This document shows, one piece after another, positions 8,640 to 17,808 of a stretch of 64,000 nt of DNA. The stretch is from positions 1-64,000 of the forward strand of contig DASRZQ010000119.1 in NCBI GenBank assembly GCA_035686205.1, given 5' to 3'. The translations under genes were made by a program, and so were the position numbers. The DNA is from CAIWTU01 sp035686205 (GTDB taxonomy: Bacteria; Desulfobacterota; Desulfuromonadia; Geobacterales; Geobacteraceae). Position 1 is the stretch's first letter. Each line of letters starts with the position of its first letter. The notes beneath the pieces were generated by a model. The model searched no databases. It had not been told where the DNA came from and saw only the letters and a list, made by a program, of their open reading frames with translations.

Positions 8640-10208
8640 ATGTCCGAAAAAAGAAATATCGCCCGGGCCGCGGGAGTGCTCGGCTTCGCCACCATAATTT
8701 CCCGTTTTATGGGACTGGCCCGGGATATGCTGGTATCGAGGCTGTTCGGCGCGGGCTACTATACGGACGCTTTTTTTGCCGCCTTCCAGATACCGAACAT
8801 GCTGCGCCGTTTTTTTGCGGAAGGCGCGCTTACCTCGGCTTTCGTTCCGATCTTCTCCGAATACCTTAATAAAAAGGGAAAAGACGAGGCGCGTGAACTG
8901 GCAAGCATATGTTTTTCGGTGCTTACTGTCGTAATGGCCCTTGTCGTGACGCTTGGGATAATCCTTTCCCCGCTCATCATGTCGCTTATGTTCCCGGGGT
9001 TCCGTGCCGATTCAGGCAAACTGGAACTTACCATCTTCCTCAACAGGTTCATGTTTCCGTATATATTCCTCATCAGCCTGGTCGCCCTGTGCATGGGGAT
9101 CCTGAATACTGTCAGGCATTTCTTCTTTCCTGCCATATCCACGGTTTTCCTGAACCTGTCCATGATCTTCTGTTCAATTTTTCTGCACACGGAATTTGAT
9201 GTCCCAATAACGGCGCTGGCAGTCGGAGTGCTCTGCGGTGGAATTCTGCAATTGTTGCTTCAAATGCCGGTTCTGTACCGAAAGGGCTTTTCCGTCCGTT
9301 TTAAATTCAGGCCCCGCCATCCGGCAGTCAAGCGGATAGCGCTGCTCATGGGACCATCAGTATTCGGAGTCGGCGTTTATTATCTGAACATTATGGTCGG
9401 GGGCATCCTCGCTTCGCTCCTCCCCCAGGGCAGCGTGTCCTACCTGTACTACGCCCAGAGGCTGTTCGAGTTTCCCCAGGGGATTATAACCGTGCCGGTG
9501 GCCCAGGCCGTGCTGCCTTCAATGAGCAGGCAGGCCGTCGCCGGCGAGATGGATAATTTGAAGGAGTCGCTGGCATTCGGCCTGCGTCTGACGCTTTTCA
9601 TTACCATACCGGCAATGGCGGGGCTCCTTGCATGTTCGACTCCCATTTTCAGCCTTCTGTTCATGGGCGGCAATTTCGACTTCGCCAAGGCGGAAAAAAC
9701 CGCGGCGGCCCTGTCCTTTTATTCACTGGGCCTGGTATTCGTCGCGATGGTGAGGGTCCTCGTTCCGGCGTTTTACTCACTGAGGGACACGGCGACGCCG
9801 GTCAAAATCGCTTTTGTCGCTTTTGTCCTCAATGCGGCATTCAGCCTTATCCTCATGAAACCACTTCTGCACGGGGGGCTTGCACTTGCTTCAAGCTTGT
9901 CCTCCATGTTCAACATGGCCCTGCTACTTTATTACCTGCGGCGGAAAATCGGGTGTTTTGGCGGTAGAGGCATCATGCTTGCCGGCTTAAAAACAATTGC
10001 TGCAGCTATTCCAATGTTTATGGCTGTGCGTTGGGGAGTGCATCTGATAAACTGGTCGATCAATGGTGAAAAACTGTTCAAGGCATCTGCCCTGGTCGCT
10101 ATTGTAACCGGCGGAATTATGATATTCCTTTTCTGCGCATACCTTATTCGATGTGAAGAGACACGGGAAACCGTTAAATTAATATGCGGGAAGAGGGAAG
10201 GAGGTTGA
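8640..10208 (+). CDS. murJ: Lipid II flippase MurJ
   Basis: A 522-residue integral membrane protein of the MATE/MOP superfamily with about 14 hydrophobic segments; it flips lipid II across the inner membrane for peptidoglycan synthesis. The N-terminal SEKRNIARAAGVLGFATIISRFMGLARD and the ADAFFAAFQIPNMLRRFFAEGALTSAF-like block (seen as TDAFFAAFQIPNML) are diagnostic. The length is normal. It is followed after 3 bases by ogt, whose GGAGG site lies inside the murJ 3' end, so the two are translated from one mRNA. Confidence 0.95.
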   Translation: MSEKRNIARAAGVLGFATIISRFMGLARDMLVSRLFGAGYYTDAFFAAFQIPNMLRRFFAEGALTSAFVPIFSEYLNKKGKDEARELASICFSVLTVVMALVVTLGIILSPLIMSLMFPGFRADSGKLELTIFLNRFMFPYIFLISLVALCMGILNTVRHFFFPAISTVFLNLSMIFCSIFLHTEFDVPITALAVGVLCGGILQLLLQMPVLYRKGFSVRFKFRPRHPAVKRIALLMGPSVFGVGVYYLNIMVGGILASLLPQGSVSYLYYAQRLFEFPQGIITVPVAQAVLPSMSRQAVAGEMDNLKESLAFGLRLTLFITIPAMAGLLACSTPIFSLLFMGGNFDFAKAEKTAAALSFYSLGLVFVAMVRVLVPAFYSLRDTATPVKIAFVAFVLNAAFSLILMKPLLHGGLALASSLSSMFNMALLLYYLRRKIGCFGGRGIMLAGLKTIAAAIPMFMAVRWGVHLINWSINGEKLFKASALVAIVTGGIMIFLFCAYLIRCEETRETVKLICGKREGG

Positions 10209-10211
10209 AGT

Positions 10212-10772
10212 GTGAAAAAGTGCAGAAGGAATGATGTGGGAATATTTTACTCCATTTACGAAACTAGTACCGGCTTCGGAGGAGTAGTGGCGAGCAGCGA
10301 GGGGCTTATCGAGGTGCTCCTTCCCGTATCGATTTCCGTCGATGAAATAAAATCACAAATTAAGCAACTATATCCGCGGGTGACGGGAGAAAATACGCTG
10401 ACCGGAAATGCGGCCGAATTGCTGCGTGATTATTTCAACGGGCAAAAAGTAAGCTTTGAGTTGCCCCTCGACCTGGGAAATTGCACGGAATTCAGCCTGT
10501 TGGTCTATAAGTCCGTATCCCGGATACCATACGGAAGCGTCAAAAACTACGCCGAAGTCGCGGCCGAGACAGGAAGTCCAAAGGCTTCGAGGGGTGTCGG
10601 ATCCGTCATGGCCGGAAATACGATCCCGATAATAATACCCTGCCACCGGGTGATAGGTTCCGACGGTAAAATGACCGGATATTCCGCGCCGGGTGGAACA
10701 GAGATGAAGTCAATTCTGCTGCAAATGGAAGGGATACGTTTCGAGAAGGGCGGCAAGAAGGCAAAAAGATAA
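10212..10772 (+). CDS. ogt: Methylated-DNA--[protein]-cysteine S-methyltransferase
   Basis: A 186-residue suicide repair protein that takes the methyl group from O6-methylguanine. The C-terminal domain has the acceptor box IIPCHRVIGSDG and the DNA-binding helix PYGSVKNYAEVA, with SPKASRGVGSVMAGN between them. The GTG start at 10212 has GGAGG 7 bases upstream. The N-terminal half is the usual poorly conserved ribonuclease-H-like domain. It is the last gene of the murJ-ogt pair; a 328-base gap follows. Confidence 0.93.
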   Translation: MKKCRRNDVGIFYSIYETSTGFGGVVASSEGLIEVLLPVSISVDEIKSQIKQLYPRVTGENTLTGNAAELLRDYFNGQKVSFELPLDLGNCTEFSLLVYKSVSRIPYGSVKNYAEVAAETGSPKASRGVGSVMAGNTIPIIIPCHRVIGSDGKMTGYSAPGGTEMKSILLQMEGIRFEKGGKKAKR

Positions 10773-11100
10773 CCTTTACAAACAGTTCGACCAACTTTAT
10801 TTAAGTTATCAATGTACAGGCGGGTTCCTTTTAACAGTGTAACCTTTTGAAATAACTATATGATTGTAAATGTCTGTAATTACACATGTTTATTAGGTGA
10901 GTAAAAAATGGGCAGATAGTGGAAACTTCATAGAAAGCTTTTGTTTGTCATTCTTTCAACACGGTTATCCACAAATTTTCCACAAAATTTGTGGAAAATT
11001 CTTTACCCTGTTGAATAAATGTAACAAAACGGCAGTAATGGCCGAAAACCGGGATTCCGTAGCCGATGCGGAAAGATGAACGCTCAATTCCGGATTCCGG
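10773..11100. other. Non-coding gap, AT-rich
   Basis: No convincing gene. The left part is AT-rich. The right part holds the DnaA-box cluster described separately. GGATTCCG-containing repeats at 11050-11060 and 11090-11100, just past the mazG stop, may form weak hairpins. Confidence 0.5.
10965..11000. other. DnaA-box cluster on a perfect palindrome
   Basis: TTATCCACA (10965-10973) is an exact consensus DnaA box. It directly abuts a perfect 13-bp inverted repeat with a one-base centre: AATTTTCCACAAA (10974-10986) and TTTGTGGAAAATT (10988-11000). Each arm contains the one-mismatch DnaA box TTTTCCACA. This gives three boxes in 36 bp, next to an AT-rich stretch, between the 3' ends of ogt and mazG. 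Confidence 0.6.
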
Positions 11101-11898
11101 CTACAGCTCCTTTTCCCGTTCCAGAACCTTTGCCTCTTCCCAGAGGCGCTCCATATCCTCCAAAGGAGTGTCCCTGATATCCCTGTTTGCCGCATGCAGC
11201 CTTTCCTCGATGTGTTCGAAGCGTTTCATGAAGCGGGCAACGGTTTTTCTCAGGGCGTCTTCGGGATTGAGTGAAAGGAAACGGCCGAGGTTTGCCAGGG
11301 CGAATAGAAGGTCACCGAGCTCCGCCTCCATTCTATCCTCGTTGCCTTCCAGCATCGTTTCCTCGAACTCCTTCAGTTCTTCCAGAACCTTGGCGAACAC
11401 CTGATCGGCATGGGACCAGTCAAAGCCGACCCTGGCTGCCTTTTCCGAAATTTTCTGCGCCTTCAGGAGCGCGGGAAGATGGGATGGGACACCGGAAAGC
11501 ACCGACTTTCTTGCGTTTCCCTTTTCCATTTTCTTGATCTTTTCCCAGTTGTCGATCAGCTGTCCGATGTCTTTAACTTTCAGGTCGGCGAATACGTGGG
11601 GATGACGCCGTATCAGCTTGTCGTTAAGCGTATCTATTACTTCATCGATTGAAAATTCGCCGCGCTCCTCGGCGATAACGGCATGGAATACCACCTGCAG
11701 CAGCAGGTCTCCCAGTTCTTCCCTGAGCATGGGAGTAGATGCGGCGTCAATGGCTTCAATGACCTCATACGTCTCTTCCAGCAGATATCTCTTGAGGCTT
11801 TCATGGGTCTGTTCGGCGTCCCATGGACACCCGCCGGGTCCGCGCAGGCGGCGCATCAGTTCCATAAGAGTATCGAATTTGCTGATATCATGCGTCAT
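11101..11898 (-). CDS. mazG: Nucleoside triphosphate pyrophosphohydrolase MazG
   Basis: A 265-residue house-cleaning enzyme hydrolysing NTPs/dNTPs to monophosphates. It has the tandem MazG fold: first domain CPWDAEQTHESLKRYLLEE...EELGDLLLQVVFHA, with the EExxE-type metal residues, and a second copy ending AELGDLLFALANLGR. Normal length. The ATG overlaps the tgt stop (ATGA), with a GGGAG site inside tgt, so the two are translationally coupled. Confidence 0.95.
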   Translation of the reverse strand: MTHDISKFDTLMELMRRLRGPGGCPWDAEQTHESLKRYLLEETYEVIEAIDAASTPMLREELGDLLLQVVFHAVIAEERGEFSIDEVIDTLNDKLIRRHPHVFADLKVKDIGQLIDNWEKIKKMEKGNARKSVLSGVPSHLPALLKAQKISEKAARVGFDWSHADQVFAKVLEELKEFEETMLEGNEDRMEAELGDLLFALANLGRFLSLNPEDALRKTVARFMKRFEHIEERLHAANRDIRDTPLEDMERLWEEAKVLEREKEL

Positions 11899-13007
11899 TT
11901 CTTTTCTCCCTGGGAATAATTTTCCAGGAAAGTCCGTTTATATTCCGAAAACTTTCCTTCCTCGACGGCTCTGCGTATTTCCTCCATCATGTTCAGATAA
12001 AAATGAACGTTATGGATGCTGGCGAGGATTGCGGACAAAACTTCGTTGGCTATAAATAGATGATGCAGGTATGCCCTGGTGAAGTTTGTGCAGGTATAGC
12101 AGCTGCAGTTGGGTTCAACCGGATAGAAATCGCGCCGGTACTTCCGGTTGGTCAGGCGAATCCGGCCGCGGTTGGTAAACAGGGTGGCGCTTCGCGCATA
12201 TCGGGTCGGTATTACGCAGTCGAACATATCCATGCCCCGTTCGACGCTTTCCAGGATGTCTTCGGGCAGGCCGACTCCCATCAGGTAACGGGGCTTGTCG
12301 GTTGGAAGGTGGGGCGCGGTAAAATCGACGACCGTCTTCAGAAGTTCAAGACCTTCTCCGACGCTGACCCCCCCGATGGCGTAACCGGGGAAATCCATTT
12401 TTACAAGTTCCTGCGCGCACATGACGCGCAGGTCCTTGAAGACGCTCCCCTGGACAATGGCAAAAAGGGCCTGCTTCTCACTTGTGTGGGTTTTTCTGCA
12501 TTGCTCCGCCCAGCGCAGGGTTTTTGCGGTGGACAGGGCGGCATAACGTTTTTCGCAGGGATAGGGGATACATTCGTCAAATGCCATGATGATGTCGGCG
12601 CCGAGCGATTCCTGGATGGCCATCGCTCCCGCGGGATCCAGGAATATCTCTTCGCCGCTGATTTCATGCCTGAAAAATACCCCTTCCTCCGTGATTCTCT
12701 TGTTTGGGAGTGAAAAAACCTGGAATCCGCCGGAATCCGTGAGAATAGGCCCGTCCCAGCCCATGAAGCGGTGAAGACCGCCGGCTTTCTCCACCAGGGC
12801 TTCTCCGGGACGGAGGTGAAGATGATAGGTGTTGCAAAGGATTATCTGCGCGCCTGTCTCCCCGACCTGCGCGGGGGTCATGGCCTTCATGGCGGCATGG
12901 GTGCCGACCGGCATGAAAATGGGGGTTTGAATGATTCCGTGCGGTGTTTCCAGAATACCCCGCCGGGCTGATGTCTTTTTGTCCGTTTTGATAAGAGTGA
13001 ATTTCAT
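11895..13007 (-). CDS. tgt: tRNA-guanine transglycosylase
   Basis: A 370-residue enzyme exchanging G34 for preQ1 in tRNAs with GUN anticodons. Seen: the catalytic DSGGFQVFSL, the base-recognition FAIVQG, the nucleophile region DMFDCVIPTRYAR and the zinc site CSCYTC...H near the C-terminus. ATG 13007 (MKFTLIK) fits the family; a GTG at 13025 is in frame but less likely. It overlaps mazG by 4 bp. The queuosine precursor genes queE and queD lie about 50 kb away in this window. Confidence 0.95.
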   Translation of the reverse strand: MKFTLIKTDKKTSARRGILETPHGIIQTPIFMPVGTHAAMKAMTPAQVGETGAQIILCNTYHLHLRPGEALVEKAGGLHRFMGWDGPILTDSGGFQVFSLPNKRITEEGVFFRHEISGEEIFLDPAGAMAIQESLGADIIMAFDECIPYPCEKRYAALSTAKTLRWAEQCRKTHTSEKQALFAIVQGSVFKDLRVMCAQELVKMDFPGYAIGGVSVGEGLELLKTVVDFTAPHLPTDKPRYLMGVGLPEDILESVERGMDMFDCVIPTRYARSATLFTNRGRIRLTNRKYRRDFYPVEPNCSCYTCTNFTRAYLHHLFIANEVLSAILASIHNVHFYLNMMEEIRRAVEEGKFSEYKRTFLENYSQGEKK

Positions 13008-13158
13008 AAAATGTCCATGCCGCACGGTATGACCGCACCGCCGATTCTCCGTTTCCTGTTTGCTTCTATTGCCAGAATGGCGTATACATGCTTATTATCA
13101 GATTGATATGGAAATTACAATGATGCAATAGGAATAATGGAAAAGGCGAACAAGACTG

Positions 13159-14085
13159 ATGGATATTGTATTTGCAAAACTGATATTCACCCTCGCGCTG
13201 GCTGATGATATTACTGACCGCTATGCCCTGTTCAGAACCAGGAACGATTTCATGTCGGCCTTCCGCAAGATTGCCTGCCTGCGGAATAACGAATGCGGTA
13301 ATTGTCCGCAACGGAACGTCTGTTCATACCAGTTGACTTTTTCACAGACCGTAAGCGATGACGGATCGGCCGCAAAGCGCCACCAGAAGCCCCCGCTGCC
13401 GTTCGTCTTCGATTTTCCGGTTCTTCCGGCCGCGCCGAACAGGGGAAAGGAAATAGAAATCGGACTCGTCCTTGCGGGAACGGCAATTAATCATGTTCAG
13501 GATTACATTGCGGCGACACTTCTTATGTTCGATCCCTCGCCGACAGACTCAAAGGTTGCCGGCATCGTAACCATGGCCGAATCTGCAACCGTGACCGGTT
13601 GCAGAAACCGTATCATGGAAAAATCCGGTGCCGTCGCTCTTGACGGGATTTCTACCATATCGTTGAGGGATATCGCCGAAACCCAGGATCTGAACCCCGG
13701 CCGTATCAGGCTGACAATTACGACTCCCATGAGACTGCTCCATGACGGTAATCCGGTCGGCCAGTTGACATTTCCGCTTTTTATCCGTCCGCTGCTGAGA
13801 CGCATCTCTTCTCTCGCTTACTATTATTACGGAGGCGGCCTGGAAGTGGACTATAAATGGCTGTCATCATTGAGCGAATCGATCGTTACAGCGGAATATG
13901 GTTTCCATGCTGATGCCTGGCTGGAAGAGAACCGCGGAGAACGATTCCATGGCCTGGCCGGAACCGGTGTTTTTGAGGGGGCCATTTCGGATTTCCACTT
14001 TTTTTTGCTCCTGGGAGAATATTTCCATGTCGGTAAAGGGGCATCGTTCGGTCTTGGCCGATATAGGATAGACAGGGATTTTTGA
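13159..14085 (+). CDS. Cas6-like RAMP protein without a CRISPR locus
   Basis: A 308-residue protein resembling the Cas6 family of crRNA-processing endoribonucleases. Residues of about 38-56 carry a four-cysteine cluster (ACLRNNECGNCPQRNVC), as seen at this place in many Cas6 proteins of type III systems. The C-terminus holds the family's glycine-rich loop (HVGKGASFGLGRYRI). No other cas gene and no repeat array is in the window; neighbours are tgt and ftsH. It reads divergently from tgt. It may be a stand-alone host nuclease, may serve arrays elsewhere in the genome, or may be a domesticated RAMP protein. The catalytic histidine cannot be picked from sequence alone. Confidence 0.72.
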   Translation: MDIVFAKLIFTLALADDITDRYALFRTRNDFMSAFRKIACLRNNECGNCPQRNVCSYQLTFSQTVSDDGSAAKRHQKPPLPFVFDFPVLPAAPNRGKEIEIGLVLAGTAINHVQDYIAATLLMFDPSPTDSKVAGIVTMAESATVTGCRNRIMEKSGAVALDGISTISLRDIAETQDLNPGRIRLTITTPMRLLHDGNPVGQLTFPLFIRPLLRRISSLAYYYYGGGLEVDYKWLSSLSESIVTAEYGFHADAWLEENRGERFHGLAGTGVFEGAISDFHFFLLLGEYFHVGKGASFGLGRYRIDRDF

Positions 14086-14216
14086 GAATCACCGTTAAAG
14101 CGGGAGATCGTTTATTTTTTTGCAGAATGCACATGGCTGGCTCCTTGCCAAAGGAAGATGCGTATGTTACCTCTTTAATGTAAAATATATGTAAGTCCGA
14201 AACCTTGGAGAATGGC

Positions 14217-16064
14217 ATGTGGCAGACAATCTGGAAACCATTGCTCGTAATGCTTGTCCTTGTAATAGCATTTTATTTCGTCAACATTTACATCAGCGGC
14301 CAAGGGGGTGGAGAAAGCGCCGAAATTACATATAGCCGCTTCAAGGAAGAACTTGCAAGGGACAACATCAAAGCGATCCGTATCAAGGGAAGCGTCATAA
14401 AGGGAGATCTAAGGAATAAAATCAAGATTACCCAGACTGTGGCCGATAAAGCCGTAGTCAAGGAAATTACGCAGTTCAGCACAATAATGCCGTCTATCCA
14501 GGACCCACAGCTCATGGCGGAACTGGAGGCAAAAAAAGTTGATGTCACCGCTGTGTCGACGGAATCGTCTCCCGTGGTTAATACTATCATCTATCTTCTC
14601 CCCTGGCTCCTCATCCTCGGGGTCTGGATTATGATGACGCGCGGAATAAAGTCCCAGGGGCCCGGAGGCATGATGGGCGGATTCGCGAAATCCGGAGCGA
14701 AAATGTATACCACCCAGAGAGTTTCCGTGACATTCGCCGATGTCGCCGGAATGGAGGAGGCCAAGCAGGAGCTCAAAGAGGTTGTGGAATATCTCAAGGA
14801 CCCGAAAAAGTTTCAGCGAATAGGCGGTAAAGTGCCAAAGGGGATTCTGCTCGTGGGACCTCCGGGGACGGGAAAGACCCTTCTGGCGCGGGCTGTTGCG
14901 GGAGAGGCCGGCGTCACTTTTTTCAGCATTTCCGCTTCGCAGTTTATCGAGATGTTCGTGGGGGTTGGGGCGAGCCGCGTGCGCGACCTGTTTGCCGGAG
15001 CCAGGAGGGAAGCGCCGAGCATAATCTTCATCGACGAACTTGATGCCGTAGGAAGGAGCCGAGGAGCGGGCTTCGGCGGTGGCCACGATGAGCGGGAACA
15101 GACATTGAACCAGCTTCTTTCTGAAATGGACGGTTTTGATCCCCATGAAGAGGTGGTTGTTATTGCCGCCACAAACCGGCCTGACGTACTGGACTCCGCG
15201 CTGCTTAGGCCGGGCCGGTTCGACCGCAGGGTGGTCATCGAGCGGCCTGACTGGCGGGACAGGGAAAAGATCCTGAAGGTCCACACCCGCAAGGTGAAAA
15301 TTGACGAAGACGTCGATCTGGCGGTTATTGCCAAGGGAACGCCGGGGATGACCGGCGCGGACCTGGAAAATCTGGTCAATGAAGCGGCTATCCTTGCCGC
15401 CCGGGACAATGAATCTGAAGTCGATATGAACCACCTGGAACAGGCCAAGGACAAGATACTGATGGGCGGTGAAAGAAAGATGTTCCTTTCCGAAAAGGAA
15501 AAAAAGATCACCGCATATCACGAATCCGGGCATGCCCTGGTGGCAAAACTTCTGCCCGGAACCGATCCTGTGCACAAAGTGACCATAATACCGCGCGGGA
15601 TGGCGCTTGGCGTGACGCAGCAGCTTCCGGAGGATGACCGCTATCATTATCCGAAGAGCTATCTCATGAACAGGCTTTCCGTCGTGCTCGGTGGGAGAGT
15701 TGCCGAACGCGCCGTATTCGGCGATATATCCACGGGGGCGCAGAACGATCTGAAAATGGTAACCGAACTGGCGGAAAAGATGGTTTGCCAGTGGGGGATG
15801 AGCGAGAAAATAGGAGCGGTGACCTTCAGCAGAGGTGAAGAACATCCGTTTCTCGGCATGAAACTGGCCCAGGAAAAAACCTTTTCCGAGAACATGGCTT
15901 GGCTCATCGACCAGGAAATTGCCGAAATAATCAAAATCGCCGAAAACACCGCCGAGGGATTGATAAACTCGAACCGGAGGAAGCTGGATGCACTGGCCGA
16001 AGCCCTCCTGGAAGAGGAGACGCTGGACGGGAAGCGGATCGATCAGATACTTGCCGTTACGTAA
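14217..16064 (+). CDS. ftsH: ATP-dependent zinc metalloprotease FtsH
   Basis: A 615-residue membrane-anchored AAA+ protease for membrane-protein quality control and regulator turnover. Two N-terminal membrane spans (about 5-23 and 125-145) flank a periplasmic part. The AAA domain has Walker A GPPGTGKT, Walker B IIFIDELDAVG, and the second region of homology ATNRPDVLDSALLRPGRFDR. The protease has the zinc motif HESGH. The start is ATG 14217: the sequence TTGGAG at 14205-14210 is its ribosome site and not an upstream TTG start. Unlike many genomes there is no folP or hpt next to it; malQ follows after 147 bases. Confidence 0.96.
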   Translation: MWQTIWKPLLVMLVLVIAFYFVNIYISGQGGGESAEITYSRFKEELARDNIKAIRIKGSVIKGDLRNKIKITQTVADKAVVKEITQFSTIMPSIQDPQLMAELEAKKVDVTAVSTESSPVVNTIIYLLPWLLILGVWIMMTRGIKSQGPGGMMGGFAKSGAKMYTTQRVSVTFADVAGMEEAKQELKEVVEYLKDPKKFQRIGGKVPKGILLVGPPGTGKTLLARAVAGEAGVTFFSISASQFIEMFVGVGASRVRDLFAGARREAPSIIFIDELDAVGRSRGAGFGGGHDEREQTLNQLLSEMDGFDPHEEVVVIAATNRPDVLDSALLRPGRFDRRVVIERPDWRDREKILKVHTRKVKIDEDVDLAVIAKGTPGMTGADLENLVNEAAILAARDNESEVDMNHLEQAKDKILMGGERKMFLSEKEKKITAYHESGHALVAKLLPGTDPVHKVTIIPRGMALGVTQQLPEDDRYHYPKSYLMNRLSVVLGGRVAERAVFGDISTGAQNDLKMVTELAEKMVCQWGMSEKIGAVTFSRGEEHPFLGMKLAQEKTFSENMAWLIDQEIAEIIKIAENTAEGLINSNRRKLDALAEALLEEETLDGKRIDQILAVT

Positions 16065-16211
16065 CAGTCAATCACGGCATGAAAATCAAAACTGAATCCG
16101 TTGACATTCAAACCCTTGTCTGCCTGGTATGCCAATGTTTCGGCTTTTATTCTCGCGAATTCAGGTCAATAAAATCCACATGTGATATAAATTTACTATC
16201 GAAGGCATTAA

Positions 16212-17696
16212 ATGAAAAATTTGAGAAAGTCCGGTATTCTCCTCCACCCGACTTCGCTGCCGGGACCGGGAGGCATCGGTTCCCTTGGCAAAGAAGCACA
16301 TGCATTCATAGATTTTCTGCATCAATCGGGTCAATCACTCTGGCAGGTGCTGCCTCTTGGCCCCACATCGCTGGGCGACTCCCCGTATTCCTGTTATTCG
16401 GCTTTTGCCGGAAATCCACTGCTGGTCGATTTGGAGGCGATCGTCGCCGAAGGTGATCTGGACTACGCCGATCTTCGATATGATCTGCCGGAAGACAAGG
16501 TTGACTATCGACAGGCCAGAAAATATAAATCCGAGTCTTTGAAGAAAGCCGCGGCGAAATTTTTCTCGGGAGGCGACGAAAACCGGAAGGCGGAATTCGA
16601 AGAATTCAGGATGCAGTCGCCATGGTTGAATGATTATTCATGTTTCATGGCGATGAAGCTTATTCACCGGGGGAAATGCCGGAGCGATTGGCCCGCGGCA
16701 GTCGTGAAACACGATACCGCGGCGCTGGACGAGGTGTTCGCCGGTTGTCGCGACGCAATTCAGGAACTGGAATATGTCCAGTGGCAGTTTTTCCGCCAGT
16801 GGCTCAAGGTGAAAGAGTATGCAAACGCGAAAGGGATCGGAATTATCGGCGATATCCCGATCTTTGTGGCTGAAGATTCCGCTGACGTATGGGCAAACCC
16901 GCATCTCTTCAAGCTTGATGACAAATGCCGGCCTTCCGTTGTCGCCGGGGTCCCGCCCGACTATTTCAGCGAAACCGGGCAATTGTGGGGCAACCCGATA
17001 TATGACTGGGACAGCATGGCCCGTGACGGATACCGCTGGTGGATCGAGCGGTTCAGGTCGTCGTTTTCGCTGTATGACCTGGTAAGGATCGATCACTTTC
17101 GAGGTTTCGAGGCGCACTGGGAAGTTCCAGCGGGGGAAAAGACGGCGGTCAACGGCCGATGGGTCGAAGGTCCCGGCGAATCCCTGTTCGACACTCTGGC
17201 GGACGTCTTGGGAAAATTGCCGATAATAGCCGAAGACCTCGGCGTGATCACCCCGAAGGTGGAAGCCCTGCGTGACCGCTACAGTTTCCCCGGAATGAAG
17301 ATACTGCAGTTCGCCTTCGGTTCCGGACCCGACAACCCGTATCTTCCCCATAACCATATCCGCCGTTCGGTAATTTACACGGGTACCCATGATAATGACA
17401 CGACTCTGGGCTGGTTTTCTTCAATCACGAAGGAAGAAAAGGAAACTGTTTGCGCTTATCTCGGCATTTCCGGGGAGAATATCGTGTGGGACCTGATCCG
17501 TTCCGCTCTGGTTTCCGTTGCCGATACCGTCATTATACCGCTTCAGGACATACTGTCCCTGGGCAGCGAAGCGAGGATGAACATACCCGGCACTGCATCC
17601 GGAAACTGGGTATGGCGGTACTCACCGGAAGCGTTGAACGCCGGTCTCGCGGCCAATCTTCTGCGGCTCACGGAAATTTTCGGGCGACGAAATTAA
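16212..17696 (+). CDS. malQ: 4-alpha-glucanotransferase
   Basis: A 494-residue GH77 amylomaltase moving maltodextrin segments between glucan chains. It begins RKSGILLHPTSLPGPGGIGSLG and contains the family blocks GDIPIFVAEDSADVWANP, VAGVPPDYFSETGQLWGNP, the nucleophile region LVRIDHFRGFEAHWEVP, the acid/base IIAEDLG and YTGTHDNDTT. It is used in glycogen or maltodextrin turnover. GAAGG lies 7 bases before the ATG. No other glycogen gene is nearby. Confidence 0.95.
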   Translation: MKNLRKSGILLHPTSLPGPGGIGSLGKEAHAFIDFLHQSGQSLWQVLPLGPTSLGDSPYSCYSAFAGNPLLVDLEAIVAEGDLDYADLRYDLPEDKVDYRQARKYKSESLKKAAAKFFSGGDENRKAEFEEFRMQSPWLNDYSCFMAMKLIHRGKCRSDWPAAVVKHDTAALDEVFAGCRDAIQELEYVQWQFFRQWLKVKEYANAKGIGIIGDIPIFVAEDSADVWANPHLFKLDDKCRPSVVAGVPPDYFSETGQLWGNPIYDWDSMARDGYRWWIERFRSSFSLYDLVRIDHFRGFEAHWEVPAGEKTAVNGRWVEGPGESLFDTLADVLGKLPIIAEDLGVITPKVEALRDRYSFPGMKILQFAFGSGPDNPYLPHNHIRRSVIYTGTHDNDTTLGWFSSITKEEKETVCAYLGISGENIVWDLIRSALVSVADTVIIPLQDILSLGSEARMNIPGTASGNWVWRYSPEALNAGLAANLLRLTEIFGRRN

Positions 17697-17700
17697 AATG

Positions 17701-17730
17701 TTGACAACTGTTGTAAACTATTAATATTAT
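17701..17730 (+). promoter_or_regulatory. Sigma-70 promoter before metY
   Basis: TTGACA (17701-17706) and TATTAT (17725-17730) with an 18-base spacer, 79 bases before the metY start and right after the malQ stop. The leader is too short for a SAM riboswitch, and none was recognised. Confidence 0.65.
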
Positions 17731-17808
17731 GATTTGGCCGTAAACCACATCAGTCAGCTTTAAATTTATTTCTGCGTCATATCCCAAGGAAGAGAATTGG
17801 AGGAAAAA

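Noticed and set aside
10773..11100. Chromosomal origin of replication
   Set aside because: DnaA boxes are few, no dnaA/dnaN/gyrB neighbourhood exists, and a dif-like site lies only 50 kb away; kept only as a DnaA-box cluster.
14409..15845. 478-codon open frame antisense to ftsH
   Set aside because: It mirrors the codon bias of ftsH, has no ribosome site and no family features; a shadow of a real gene.
17731..17808. SAM riboswitch before metY
   Set aside because: The leader after the promoter is under 80 bases and lacks the expected stems.
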